The position numbers were made by a program, and so were the translations under genes. Source: Parasitella parasitica (Eukaryota; Mucoromycota; Mucoromycetes; Mucorales; Mucoraceae). Taken from it: a stretch of 64,000 nucleotides of DNA. This document shows positions 24,373 through 35,971 of this stretch, piece by piece. Positions within the stretch are counted from its first letter, which is position 1. Every line of letters starts with the position of its first letter. The notes beneath the pieces are model-generated. The model did not search any database, had not been told where the DNA came from, and saw only the letters and a program-made list of their open reading frames with translations. The stretch lies in NCBI GenBank assembly GCA_025201805.1, contig MU619240.1:289780-353779 (forward strand), read 5' to 3'.

Positions 24373-26090
24373 ATGTCTATAAAACCTTGGTATCAACGCA
24401 AGCCGGCTTTATTTTCTTCTTCTTCTTCCTCTGCTACTTCTTCACCTTCACTCTTCTTTGGATTACTCAAATTAGCCATGAATGAATCGAGGTTAAAGAC
24501 CAACTCATCCTTTGCAAGTGCGGTGACTATTCCCAACAGCCCGTCTGCAGACAGCAACAGAAAGAAGGCGTTGACGCCATCCATTTACACAGAAAAGTCT
24601 GCTACAATCGCTGGATCAGAAAACAAATTCAAAGCATTTGCCCTCTCTGTTAAAACCACATTATGGGCTCTTTTTGTAAAATATTGGTTTCTGCTTGGCT
24701 TGCTGGTCGCCATCATTCTGGCTATTTTCTTTCCAGATGTCGCCAGAAAAGGCGGCTATATCCGAGCCGAATGGACAATTAAATGGGGTATAGTAAATGT
24801 GCATTTCAAAATAATGGACATGTACACTAACTATAGCACACAGGCGCCGTCGTCGTGATCTTTTTGATCTCTGGATTATCATTACGAACAAAAATATTAG
24901 CAGAGACTATTTTGCGTGTGCGACTCCATTTATTAATTCAAATCATCAACCTGATCATCATCCCATTCACAGTATTTGGCCTTGTGTTGCTATTCTTCAA
25001 GTGCCACATGAATATCCACTCACTGTTACTAGTGGGTGTCGTTATTGCAGCAAGCACACCAACCACAGTATCGTCAAACGTCGTCATGACAAAAAATGCC
25101 AATGGCAACGAAGCATCAGGTATGTCGTATCCTAGCTTTCTTAATACATGTATAATGTACATCTAACACATTGCTTAGCACTCATGAACGCTGCCTTGGG
25201 CAATGTGCTTGGTATTTTTGTTTCCCCTGCTCTTGTGTCATTGTTTCAGCAGCCATTAATTGCTGCTACACCTGAAGATGAGAGTGTGGCACAGGCTGGC
25301 GGTCAAGTTGATTTTGCTCAAGTGTTGAAGCAGTTGGGCGCAACTGTATTAGCCCCCCTCATATTGGGCCAGATTATTCAATGGTTCTTTACTGAGGGCG
25401 TAGCTAAGATAAAGGTCAAATGCAGATTGTCTGATGTCAGTAGTTTCATGCTGTTGACCATGGTCTGGTCTGTCTTTTCTGATGCTGTGTATTCTGGCTC
25501 ATTTTCAGCTGTCAAGCCCAAAGATATTGTCGCTGTAGCCGTCATGAATGCAGGATTTTACATTATCTTCTCGTTCCTTTGTCTTGTGCTCGCAAGATTA
25601 CCTTTGCCTAGATTCATCCCAACACCTTCCATCGTAAAGAAACTGCGATACTCTCGTGAAGATACAGTTGCCATTATGGTAAGTTTAGCAAAAGCGGAAA
25701 AAACTTGTAACGTATGTAAGCTAATCCATTTCGCAGTACTGTGGCGCTACAAAGACGGTTGCAATGGGTGTTCCCCTCATCAATGTACTCTACCAAAACG
25801 GCGACCCAGGAACAGTGGGTGTCTTGTCTACACCATTGTTATTATACCATGTTGAGCAGCTTATCCTCGGCAACATTGAAGTTGAGCTCCTCAAAAAGTG
25901 GGTCAAACGAGGAAAAGATAAGCGCGAGGCTCAAGAAGCAGCAACAGCAGCAGCAACACCATCTCCTGCTAGGGATGAAGAAGAGAATGTGCCGTACGAC
26001 AGCGAAGTTACGCAAGTAGCCTCTCAATTTGGCCCTACAAGACACACACCTTCACCACTATCTCAATTGCATTATAATCATGAAAAATAG
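24373..26090 (+). CDS. RCH1: RCH1/SLC10A7-type membrane transporter homologue
   Basis: Four exons (24373-24787, 24844-25119, 25179-25678, 25737-26090) give 514 aa. After a serine-rich cytosolic N-terminus of about 90 residues, about ten hydrophobic segments follow from YWFLLGLLVAIILAIFF onward. Family signatures include VVIFLISGLSLRT, AASTPTTVSSNVVMTKNANGNEAS and YCGATKTVAMGVPLI. These are characteristic of the SLC10A7/Rch1 branch of the bile-acid:sodium symporter fold, in which fungal Rch1 negatively regulates calcium uptake at the plasma membrane. The C-terminal tail is charged and alanine-rich. A second Met (24478) could serve as an alternative start. Confidence 0.92.
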
Positions 26091-26341
26091 TCCTTTTCTA
26101 ATAGAGTTTCTGCTACATTTCATTATTTTTTCTATACCTATTCCATCCTTTTAATTGTGTACAATCAAATTCCTTTTTTATTATAAAAAAAAAAGCTCAT
26201 TTTTGCCAATATGATGTTCTCTGGACGATGACCCCCTGTTGGTTAGATATCCAATTAAATGTCAGTTTTCCACTGACACCAAGTGGAGGAAGTGGAGCTG
26301 TCTCTCTCTTTCTCTCTCTTGATAAATATACGTATAAAAAA

Positions 26342-26667
26342 ATGACTGATTCTAGCTCAAAGCCTCCTACTCGCCAAGAAAGAAAACATTGCTGGTTTCT
26401 TCGTGATCAGTATTTTGGCTGCCTCGATAAATTAAACATTACTGACCCCACCATTGTTGACAAGAACCCTGAAAAAGCAACTGAATGTTTGGAATTGAAG
26501 AAGGGATACGAAGAAGGATGCATGGCTAGTTGGGTATGTAGCTTGATTTTAGTTGCATCTCTAGTTACACTAATGGCACCTAGGTTGAATACTTTAATAA
26601 ACGTCGTGTACTGGATTTACGGCAGAAACAGTACCTGGAGTTTTCTCAACAGCAATCTGGAAAATAA
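26342..26667 (+). CDS. COA6: Cytochrome c oxidase assembly factor COA6
   Basis: Two exons (26342-26533, 26584-26667; 50-nt intron) give 91 aa. Residues about 9-70 carry the COX6b-like fold: RQERKHCWFLRDQYFGCLD contains CX9C, and ECLELKKGYEEGC contains CX10C. SWVEYFNKRRVLDLRQKQYL, the conserved end, lies across the splice junction. COA6 acts in the mitochondrial intermembrane space in copper delivery to Cox2. Without splicing the frame runs on into unrelated sequence, so the second exon is decisive for the identification. Confidence 0.93.
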
Positions 26668-27009
26668 ACTAAATTATTGTACATACCGTATCAAATAAAA
26701 GAGTGTGCAATGTTGAACGTCATGGCATGTTGGCAATGGAGTAGTTGGTTGCTGACCATCTTGACTTGCATTAATCTGCACTTGATCATGATTGAAACCA
26801 ACATAATTTATGCAGCTCTTAAAAGTAAGCTGTTATCTTTTTGATTCAAGATAGAACTGTGTTTTATTGCTTGATTTTATGGAGCAAACAAGCAATTTAG
26901 AATGACATTTGATTTTGACACTCGTGACCGTAGATTAACGCAAAAAAAACTAAACATGCTTTTTTTTTTTTTTTTTTTCAACACATCTCTCATCGTTATT
27001 AGGTTCAAC
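26668..27009. other. Intergenic, no gene seen
   Basis: Spacer with an 18-nt T run directly upstream of the OTU gene. Nothing else is visible. Confidence 0.5.
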
Positions 27010-28206
27010 ATGTCAGACAGTGATACCAACACTCCTGCTCATGGTACAATCGAAAAGAGCATAAACATGGATCAATTATTAGAGAAACAAAAGGAGGAAA
27101 GAAATAAATTAACTGCCAAGATTATTGGTTTGCGTAAAGGTGTGCCTAAAAGCGACAAGAGAAAGAAAAGAGAAGTTGCCTCACGTATTGCAGACTTGGA
27201 GTACGATTTAACAAAGAAGCACGAGGAGGAAATCAGATCGTTCAAAGCAAAGGAAGCTGGATTGGACCCCAATGCTCCAGAGCCTGAAGTAAGTGATTGT
27301 ATTTAGAGCTGGCCCAGCATGGCACACTTATTGTGCTTTTCTAGATGGATGATGGCATCTCGCTAGATCGTCTAGATGAATTGAGCCTGGCAGACGAGCC
27401 AAAGAAACCTGTCAAAGAGAACTCAGTGCAGCAGCCCAAAAAGAAAGTAAACAAAGCTAAATTAAGGATTGAAAAGAGAAACGCTGAAATGGAGCGTATA
27501 CGCATACAAGCAGAAGAGGAGGCAGAGAATCAGCCTGATCTGGCGGCCTTGGAGACGGAAGCTATCGGAAAGCTAGTCATTCCTATGAATTTAAGAATCA
27601 AGCAAGTGGTAGCTGATGGGCATTGGTATATTCAGTTGCCGGAAATGCTGTTTTGCATCATTTAATTTCTTTTTCTTTTTTTTTTCTTTTTCACAAATGT
27701 AGTTTATATAACGCATTTGCAGATCAGTTAAAGGCACGATATGACAGAGATGTTACATACAGGGAACTTCGTAAACTGGCAGCTGAACACATGCGTCAAC
27801 ATCCAGACGATTTCAGGCCATTTCTATACTTGGAGGATGGTAATTTTGATAGATATTGTGATGATATTGTGAATACAGCATGCTGGGGAGGTCAGTTGGA
27901 GGTAAATGACAGAGTTGAAAGTCATTAGTGTTTTACACACAACTGACAAAACAAACCAGGTTTTGGCGTTGGCCAGATCAAGTCAAGTGCCTGTAGATAT
28001 CATTCAGGACGGTGGACCCATTATTAAGATTTGTGATGATGAATATCCAGAAAAACCACCCATTAAACTTGCGTAGGTTGCCAAGAGAAAAATCAAAAAA
28101 GAGATGCGGTTATTTAATAACTCTTGCTTTATGTACTAGATACCATAAGCATCTTTATTCGTTAGGTGCTCATTACAATTCGCTTGTCGACCAATTAAAT
28201 GCCTAA
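27010..28206 (+). CDS. OTU-domain deubiquitinase, OTUD6B-like
   Basis: Five exons (27010-27288, 27345-27625, 27703-27901, 27960-28072, 28140-28206) give 312 aa. The N-terminal half is a charged coiled coil (LLEKQKEERNKLTAKI; KKVNKAKLRIEKRNAEMERI). The OTU catalytic core begins with VVADGHC and continues LYNAFADQL, YLEDGNFDRYCDDI and WGGQLEVLAL, ending with the histidine motif LGAHYNSL. The catalytic Cys codon is split: TG at the end of exon 2 and T at the start of exon 3. Human OTUD6B and yeast Otu2 have the same architecture and act on ribosome-linked ubiquitin. The next gene (MsrA) starts 162 bp downstream on the same strand. Confidence 0.93.
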
Positions 28207-28367
28207 AAGATGAACTTCGCCAGTGGATGATCGTTGTTTTTGCGCAATTTGATGTTTCCAAGATTCAATCTTGACGGAGTTGATCCAAAAACCATACATA
28301 ATATTGGCACACCTGTCAAAAATTAATAAATTGCCTTTTCTTTCCAGTATTTACATCGACTATTCAT

Positions 28368-29030
28368 ATGCTTGCTGCTGATAATACTAACACTGCTGCT
28401 GCTGCAACCACCCAAACTGAAAAGGCTACTTTTGGTGCTGGCTGTTTTTGGGGAACAGAACACATTTTCAACAAGCATTTCAAAAAGTCCGGCATCATTA
28501 GTACCAAGGTAGGCTTCATGGGCGGTGAACTGGACAGCCCTATATATAAGCAAGTAAAGACTGGCACTACCAACCATGCTGAAGTGTGCGAAATCGTCTT
28601 TGATCCCTCTCAAGTGTCTTTTGACAGATTGACAGATTTCTTTTACAGTATGCATGGCAAGTAGTATTTAGCTTATGATCAATGCATTGTATTAACAGCA
28701 GTATGATAGACCCTACTACGGTAAATCAACAGGGCCCTGAGGATATCGGCACGCAATACCGCTCAGTTATCTATTATCACAGTGATGCACAAAAAGCAAT
28801 TGCTGAAAAAGTGACTCAACAAGTACAAGAAAAGCGCTTGCCCAATTCACGAATTGTTACCTTGATTGAGCCTGCAACGGTCTTTTTCGATGCCGAGGAA
28901 TACCATCAATTTTACTTGGAAAACAATCCTGATGGGTATGCTGTACGTATCATACCATGTGGCAGGTCATTGACTTGATTATTAACTGCCTTTGTGATAA
29001 TAGTGTCCCACGCATTATCTTCGTTGGTGA
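28368..29030 (+). CDS. MXR1: Peptide methionine-(S)-S-oxide reductase MsrA
   Basis: Three exons (28368-28656, 28710-28942, 29004-29030) give 182 aa. The catalytic cysteine is in FGAGCFWGTEHIF. The domain continues with VGFMGGE, NHAEVCEIVFDP, FFYSMHDPTTVNQQGPE, GTQYRSVIYY and AEEYHQFYLENNPDGYACP, ending THYLRW. Intron 1 has a GC donor (G|GCAAGT) and restores HDPTT. The last exon is just nine codons including the stop. MsrA repairs oxidised methionine using thioredoxin. The N-terminus is a short alanine/threonine stretch without a clear targeting signal. It is convergent with the TFIIIC gene, with 80 bp between stops. Confidence 0.95.
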
Positions 29031-29110
29031 GCAACAACAATGACAGCAACACAATCACCACACTATATCCAGCATTTTATTATACATTACAGTTGAAACG
29101 CATACGATTC

Positions 29111-31922
29111 TTATCTAGAGTTTATCAAACCCGATCCACAATAAAGACATTTACAGCAATTTGTCAATATAAAATTGGACAATGTATCCTGATCTGTTGG
29201 TTGTAAACTCTTGGCATCACACACCAAACACTTGCGAAATTTCGGTGAATGCAAAACAGTTCTTGTCATGCTACAGATTTCCCAGAAATGGCCTGCTTCA
29301 CATTGCGCAAGTAAAGAGTAAGAAGTTCCACTATTGAGCAAATTCACAGTTTTCTCGCACACAGGACACTTGTTTCTGCCTTTTCTATCAATGGGTGGGG
29401 ATTCTGGAGAAAATGTAGTGGCGTAGGCGATTTCTGTCAATAAGTCGCCAAATTGAGGAAACTTGTCGTGTATTCTGACGTAAACGTTTAATGCTTGCTT
29501 TATCAGTGGTTTGTCGCACAGCGCCAGTGCTGAATCAGAGATTGATACTAGTGCTGCAATATCTTGTTCTGTTAGCTGGCTGAATTCTTTGTCTGGCAGT
29601 TGATCAGCGTGAGATAATATCGAATTCGTATAATTGATTTGCACCGTACGCCTAGCTTTTTGACATGTAGTCTCATATTCTGTTCCGAAATCAAGAGGAT
29701 CATAATTCTACATGAATCGTCAAAAAAAAAAAAAAAAAAAAAAAAATGGCTGTTAGGCTTTGGTTTATGATAGATCCGCGTGGAAGATAACTTGCTTGTA
29801 ACTCTAATTGTGCATTGATCATCATCCTTGCAGCAATAGTATCAGTACTGCAATATACCTTCTCTGTAAGAGTACTGCCACTGTGACAAACTGATTAATG
29901 TGGACTATTTATCTAATAGACACTAGGTAAGTACCTGCTAGCAGTAGGTTCGATATTCAGATCACTCGACAGAGTTGAGATCCACTCAGCCAGTGCTTCA
30001 TTATCTTCATCATCTACCAAGTATTGCAACAATTCTCGTACAAAACCTACAATTGGCTTTACAAATACTACAAGGCAATAAGTATATGATTTTCTTTTTT
30101 GTAAAGTTTGTAATTGTTATTTACCACAATATGGGTCATCTAAATAAGTTTTTGTCAATTGGCAGATGGATTCAATGTCTTGGCCACGTTCTCTATCCAA
30201 GATGAATTTCAAATACATTGAATCGTTACTTTCTCCTCTATAGTGAATATCTACATCTGGCCTCAAACTATCAGAAATGTGTCAGTTTGTTAGAAATACC
30301 TGCTACCAGGCCAACTTACTCAAAAGATAGAGCTGTAAAGATTTGGTTTCTTGTATCGCTTGCTCCCCATAAGAACGGGTGCGCATCAGATGCAGATAAT
30401 ATGTGATCGTCGTCAGCCTTCAATTGCTCTTCTATCCATTGCTGCTTGTATGTTTGTACTAGCGTTGCGCTCCACATGATAGATAATTGCTTGTCGTATT
30501 GCACATCACCGTTTGATTCAATTTTCAAATAAGTGCATTCACCTTCTACCGTAAAGCCCCTGAAAAGAACGATATTGTTATCATCGCGAACCCAAGTACC
30601 GCATGACAAGCCCAATCCAGACGACAAAAGAGTGTACGCTTGCCAATCTTTCTTTGGTACCAGTTTATCACCCTTTTTCACATCCAAACATATTATTTGA
30701 ACTCGGACACCTTTCGAAATTGCAATCCTGATAATTCCTTTGGCGAAATCGTCAAACATTTTGATTAAAGTGGTGACAGCTCGATCGCCTTCTTCAAACC
30801 ATACATGTAGAACCTTCATCTTGATATCCCCGATCCGTGTAGTTCTTGATTTAGAGACAACTGACGTTTTTACTTGAACAGAGGAAATGGCTACTGTTCC
30901 ATCTGTACAGGCTGATGCGATGAATGCAATGTACGTGGTGCTGTTGACTTTCTTCCAATCAGTCCATTCAAGTAGGTTGACGAATGATTTATGCGGTGTT
31001 ATTTTAGTCTTGTAGTCGAATGAATCGGTATATGCCCAAATGCAGACATCGCCGGCTTTATTGGATGTAGCCAATAATGCAGGCTTGGACGCGAGAGGGT
31101 TGGGTATCAAGCGTTTCGACCAGCTAGCGCCTATATTGACCAAGGTCAGTACACAAAATCAGTAACAGACTACGTCAATGCGTACATAATGTGTGGTGAG
31201 GATTGATTCGGGTTTCATGTTGATGTGAAATTGCATGATCTTTGATCTTGTCTGTCAAATCTACACACTATAGCAAATGAATACGAGTTATATGGCCAAA
31301 ATTAGAACTATTAAGGACCCAACAACGCTTACCAAATTCCAATCGGAATTTGTGGGATCTCTGGATGAAATCTGATACAAAAGTACTCGATGTTTGGTTG
31401 TAACAACTGTCAAAAAACAACTAGATCCACCAAAACCATTAATTCCAATATTCATTGAACGAGACTCTTTCTTTTCTATACCTTTGATTAGGTGAGAGGT
31501 TCGGCGGCGACCATCTAGCCAAGCGAAACGATTCTTCATTTAAGAAAGATGTTTCCACTTTATCGTTTTCAGCTAGTGCGGATCTCAAGTTAGAAACAAA
31601 TAGGTGCATTTTAACTTTCCCTATATGACGGATCGTTGCTACTTACTGATCATGACAGAGTCAGCTATTCTTTCTAAAGGCGGTAAAATGATGCCTACAT
31701 ACTTATACTTTTCTTTTGTGGATAGCATCCCAACCAAGATTGGTGTCTGTAGAATGAAAGAGTTAGTGAATATGGTTCAGCACTCTATCGTTGACTTTTT
31801 TACGATACCACAATATAAACACCTTTATCATTGCAGATAACCAATTGGTTGTCTTCACTCCATTGAATGCAGTCTACGAGAAAGGGGTTTCCTTTGAAAG
31901 AAATGGCAGGTTGATTTTCCAT
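29111..31922 (-). CDS. TFIIIC delta-type subunit (GTF3C4-like) with C-terminal zinc finger
   Basis: Ten exons: 31922-31809, 31746-31647, 31572-31482, 31420-31333, 31267-31186, 31130-30320, 30267-30125, 30067-29935, 29880-29796 and 29707-29111. They close in phase to 747 aa. The N-terminal half looks like a beta-propeller (FLVDCIQWSEDNQLVI, FRLARWSPPNLS, ALLATSNKAGDVCIW, ASACTDGTVAISSV). The C-terminus carries the putative TFIIIC zinc finger: CPVCEKTVNLL, QCEAGHFWEICSMT, KFRKCLVCD and CCKCLYC. Both parts match the TFIIIC 90-kDa/delta family (yeast Tfc8 region), part of the factor that recruits RNA polymerase III to tRNA genes. The last intron seems to use a GC donor, but a GT donor upstream at the same phase is possible. 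Confidence 0.85.
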
Positions 31923-32463
31923 GATAAACAAAAGTATTACGTTACAAACGCGCCGATGCCTGAATTTCTAGCTTTTTGTGCTGTGCTCCTGGTTGTTTCG
32001 GAGTCACCCTGTTTTCGGTTGTTTTACTCGAGTGAATTGAACATTGGGTCTACTAAAGTATCCATGTATTGAACATACGCTCTGGATCTATTCCAGCACT
32101 CATCAGTTATTGCCTCAAAAGAGTGATTTTAGAATCCCTGTATACTTAAATTGCCTTGTACTGAAGTTCGTAATGCTTGTCCCTTCTTGTAATAATTTAA
32201 TTTTCTGTCAACATTGGGAGGTATCAAAGAAATTGTATCATAATGCACTATATTTGGGCTTATTGTATCGCAAGGAGACGGATCAACGCTCATAGTTATA
32301 CTCCTCCTCCGCTTGATAATTGAAACAGGTGCAGGGGTTTACGACAATGTAAAAGACAAAAAATGGGTTTTTATATTAAAAAGAAAGGAGGAAAATTATC
32401 AGGAGTAGACAGGAAAAAAAAGAAAAGTATAGTATATTTAGCCAAATCCAGGGAGGCAATGGC
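31923..32463. other. Intergenic, no gene seen
   Basis: Spacer between two minus-strand genes. No supported feature. Confidence 0.5.
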
Positions 32464-33337
32464 TTACTCGTACTGTATGATGAATTTTTCATCATATTGC
32501 TGTTGCTGCTGCTGCTGTTGCTGCTTCTGCTGGTGGTTCGTATATGGCCAAGCAGAATATATGCTCTGTTTTTCGTCTTTTGAGGAATTTACATGAGCGT
32601 ATAATGGCACAGTGACGAAATCAACAGAAGAGTATCTATTGAATTGCTTGCTTGTGAGTGCGTTATAACGATCATCAAACTCGATAACAATAGACTATGA
32701 TGAATTTGTTAAAGCTGTGCATATGTATACCGTGTACATAGAAACTTACATAAATTGTCTTCATGTTGGAATTATTAGCTATATTGATTTGCTTTGTAAC
32801 ATCATTGAGATCGGACCCGTTTTTACTGAAGCGATAATTGATGCCTCGAATGTTTTCTGTTGCATTGATACGATTGCAAATAGTAAGAATACCAAGCTCA
32901 AACTTGAAATATATATATGCATATTATTTAGTAGAACTTCTTTGTGTAATCAATTATTTTTTCTCACTCTTTGACGCAAGACTCGATGTCTCCAAATAAA
33001 AAGCAGAGTAGTAAGCAGCATGAAGAATGGCAGAATGACTAACCCATATGAACTTTTGGTATATAGCCACAATAAATAGTTTCCAATGATAGCAGCCATC
33101 CAGAGAACCCAAATCAGCACAAACCAAACGTATCTGTTGCCTGGAGGAGGATTCTTACGAATTGACTGATTCAACAGATTAAAAGTGGAGCAGAAGTCTT
33201 CCACTGATAACTATATATTAATGAGTTGATTAGCATCTATATGACAATATTATTGGTATACTTACATATCCTTGAAGATCAAAAGTGTACTGATCGTCAA
33301 ATTTCTTGTTTATGAGCGCGAAACGGGCTGATTTCAT
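32464..33337 (-). CDS. Two-pass membrane protein with polyQ tail, unrecognised
   Basis: Four exons (33337-33266, 33210-32968, 32902-32750, 32694-32464) join in phase to 232 aa. An amphipathic N-terminus (LSVEDFCSTFNLLNQSIRK) precedes a proline pair and two hydrophobic segments (VWFVLIWVLWMAAIIGNYLL and YGLVILPFFMLLTTLLFIW) with a short loop. After a basic RHRVLRQR comes a soluble domain (ICNRINATENIRGINYRF, then YSIVIEFDDRYNALTSKQF) and a glutamine run near the end. The layout, with two adjacent helices and a cytosolic domain, recalls Spo7/NEP1R1-like nuclear-envelope proteins, but I do not see enough similarity to name it. Exon phases and coding quality make the gene itself convincing. Confidence 0.75.
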
Positions 33338-33707
33338 ATTATAAAAAAAAAACGAAAGGAATGATAATGCTGAATGAGTGTAATGGGAGTTTCGTAATGT
33401 GTACAATTAAAAAAGCACTTGATGATAAAAGTGGAAAGAAAATACTTGAGTTAAATGCAAACCTCTCAATTCTAATATATAGCTGTATATAAAGGAAAAA
33501 AAAAAATGGTGCCCATCATTTTGCCTTTTAGCGACTAAAAAGGGAGCAAAGAAATATAATATAAAAAAGTATCTAAACAATGTTGTATCAAGTATAAAAG
33601 CGATCGATAAATTTTTAGGAGAAACGCAATGAATTTTCTAGCAGGAATTATCCTGAATTTTATTTAAACATGTTGTATAGCATGTACTCATACACAATTA
33701 AAAACAC
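33338..33707. other. Intergenic, no gene seen
   Basis: Short AT-rich spacer; likely promoter of the two-pass membrane protein gene and terminator of the DUF1479 gene. Confidence 0.5.
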
Positions 33708-35374
33708 TTAGGCAAATCCAAGGATCCTATTGTGAAGATTCAAAGCTTTCTTCTGACCTTCGGTAGCATCAGAGGAAAGCACTGGGTAGGGGATTAAGCC
33801 CATGTTCAACTTTTCAGCGTCATTTGTAGTGCTTGGTTTAACTCTGTCGTGGAACGTTTCTTCAAAGTGGTTACCAGGAAAATCAGGAGGAGTCCTATAT
33901 TGATTAAAGGCAATAAATAAAACGATAAAGTATATGCATATATTAAAATATACACGCTATACTCACAGGCCTTTTTCAAACGCATCTCTTTGTATTTTGA
34001 CATATTCTGAATTGATACGACAAAGAGGTACAGAAGGAATGTAAAGAACAGAAGAATCAACCTTGGAGTCATTTTTTCGCTCTACTGAATGCACTTGGTC
34101 ACAGTGCCAAAATACACAATCACCGGGCTTGACATCAGGCATAGAAACCATAGTATCAATGATATGTGGATAATCAGTCTTCCCGATACTTTGACATAAA
34201 CCAGGTAAGGCACCAAGATAATCGCTGTTGAGGCATTTTTTTTAGCAATTACTTTTAAAGTTTCTATATTTCATCTCACTTCTTATCAATGTACTCTTCA
34301 ATCAAAGGCTTCATCAAGAAATAGGCAACAGATTGCCGTAAAAGAGGACAAACACGAAGAGTTCCGGCGCCAGTCTTGATGTCAGACATAGCAATCCAGC
34401 CTTGGAAGTTTCTAAAGACTGAGCAGCCACCAGGAGAATTATAATAGTCCATACGTGCTTCGACACGATGTGTAGCATCGAATGAGTCATGTTTCTATAT
34501 GAAATCGGTGCTTTAGTAAATCTAACAATCTGAAATGCTACGCCATTTACCTCCCACTCGCCATTAAAGATATTCGTGTAACATTTACGATATTCAGGGT
34601 CTTGCCAGCCTAATGTTAAACTTGGTTATCTTTCCATGTAATGCAGTAAAATATTAAATTTATATTACGTTCAATAGAGCCACTGTCAACATGTTCCTGT
34701 AAAGCAAAGCTATCATCCCCGGGGTTTCGAAGACGAAGACGATCACAATAACCCAAGTTCTTGGTCAAGTCAATGACAGTATTATCCTCAGTATGCCAAA
34801 GTTGATTCAAAGCCAAAGTAGCAGCTTCAAAGCGGGGATGGCTTCTAGCAGCTACTTGTGAATGAGACCAATATACCTCCCACACCTGGGGATCGTTCTT
34901 GGGAGATCCTGCAATCTGGCCAGCATGATTCTCGATATAAGACTTGATCTGCTCCTTGTAACCACGAGCTTCTTGTTCAGGAATAACGTTTTTGATAACG
35001 ACGCAGCCTCGGCGGCGGATCTCAGCTTCTATCTTGGGAGGGAAACAGCCATTGTTGGCTTGAATTTCCTGAAAATCAACCTGAGGAACAACAGATGAGC
35101 CCTTCCTCTTGATCTCGAGTGTCTCTTTTTCGAACGATTTCAAAAGTGTTTGGTAAGCCCTGTTGAGAATAGATGGGTCTTTGGGTGCAATCTCTTTCTT
35201 CAATTTAAGAAGGCTGAGATCAAGTTGTGTTTCTTTGCCACCTAAATGGGAAAAGACAGAGCTAATGTCACCTTTTGGCTTGATAGATTGTGGCTGGGAG
35301 CTCAAGGCCATCATTGTGCGAATATCCAATTGATGAAAAGAAAGACGATACTTTGATAAATCAATCGAAAACAT
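33708..35374 (-). CDS. DUF1479 (YbiU-like) Fe(II)/2-oxoglutarate dioxygenase
   Basis: Five exons (35374-34669, 34609-34551, 34494-34280, 34224-33967, 33894-33708) give 474 aa. The family pattern includes RRRGCVVIKNVIPEQEA, QVWEVYWSHSQVAARSHP, LRLRNPGDDSFALQEHVD (the His-x-Asp iron motif), IFNGEWEKHDSFDATHR and DCVFWHCDQVHSVE (distal His). DUF1479 proteins occur in bacteria (E. coli YbiU) and many fungi and adopt the jelly-roll dioxygenase fold; the substrate is unknown. The N-terminal extension to residue about 20 may be spurious because a MetMet pair (RTMMALSSQ) lies inside. This is the third non-haem iron dioxygenase in the window. Confidence 0.9.
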
Positions 35375-35788
35375 GCCCCTCTATTTATAGTTGCTTTACA
35401 TTCTAGGTATTGGAGGTTAAGCTTGTTGTTTTTTCAATATCAGCGGACCGACAGAGGGCCACGGAAAAATGGCCTTGATCTTAATTGAGCAAAGGATCAG
35501 GAAGAAAAAGGCTCCGGGCAAAATTTTCTTGGGAATCAATGGTTTGGGCCTTTCATGTCGGATGAACTTACTTTGACTATAAAAATCACTTGTGCAATAA
35601 TTAAATCATAGGTTCTACCCTATTTGTATGTGGATATTCGGTTGACTTGTGAGATGATCGTCTGCATTGAAAATCCCATCATTGTGTGCACTAAGAAAAA
35701 TTGCCCTCTTGCCCTCTTGCCCCTCAATAAGATAAATGTAGCATAAAAAAAAAAATACATCCAGTGAAATATTTATTCTAGGACTCTA
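35375..35788. other. Intergenic up to transposon border
   Basis: No gene seen. It ends with the TA dinucleotide (35787-35788) next to the Tc1-like terminal repeat. Confidence 0.5.
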
Positions 35789-35940
35789 CAGTCAACGAAA
35801 AAAGGTTGGCCCAATAAAAAAAATAATTGGTCAGCTTGAAATGAAAATGGGCCACCGATTTTGAAAATGGGTCACTAAGACAAAAATGGGTCACTGCTTT
35901 GAAAATGGATCATTTAATACGAAAATGGGTCACCAATAAA
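35789..35940. repeat. Tc1-like terminal repeat with AAAATGGGTCAC subrepeats
   Basis: After the terminal CAGTC and a GGTTGGCCCAATAAAAAAAA tract, five variants of AAAATGGGTCAC occur at roughly 15-25-nt spacing. The corresponding end of the right copy (43133-43250) has fewer. Such iterons are typical transposase-binding sites. Confidence 0.7.
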
Positions 35941-35971
35941 GAAATTTAATGCATGCTTTTTATTTTGCCTC

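Noticed and set aside
32363-32596. Cys-rich plus-strand frame
   Set aside because: Antisense shadow of the CAG/CAA glutamine run in the membrane-protein gene.
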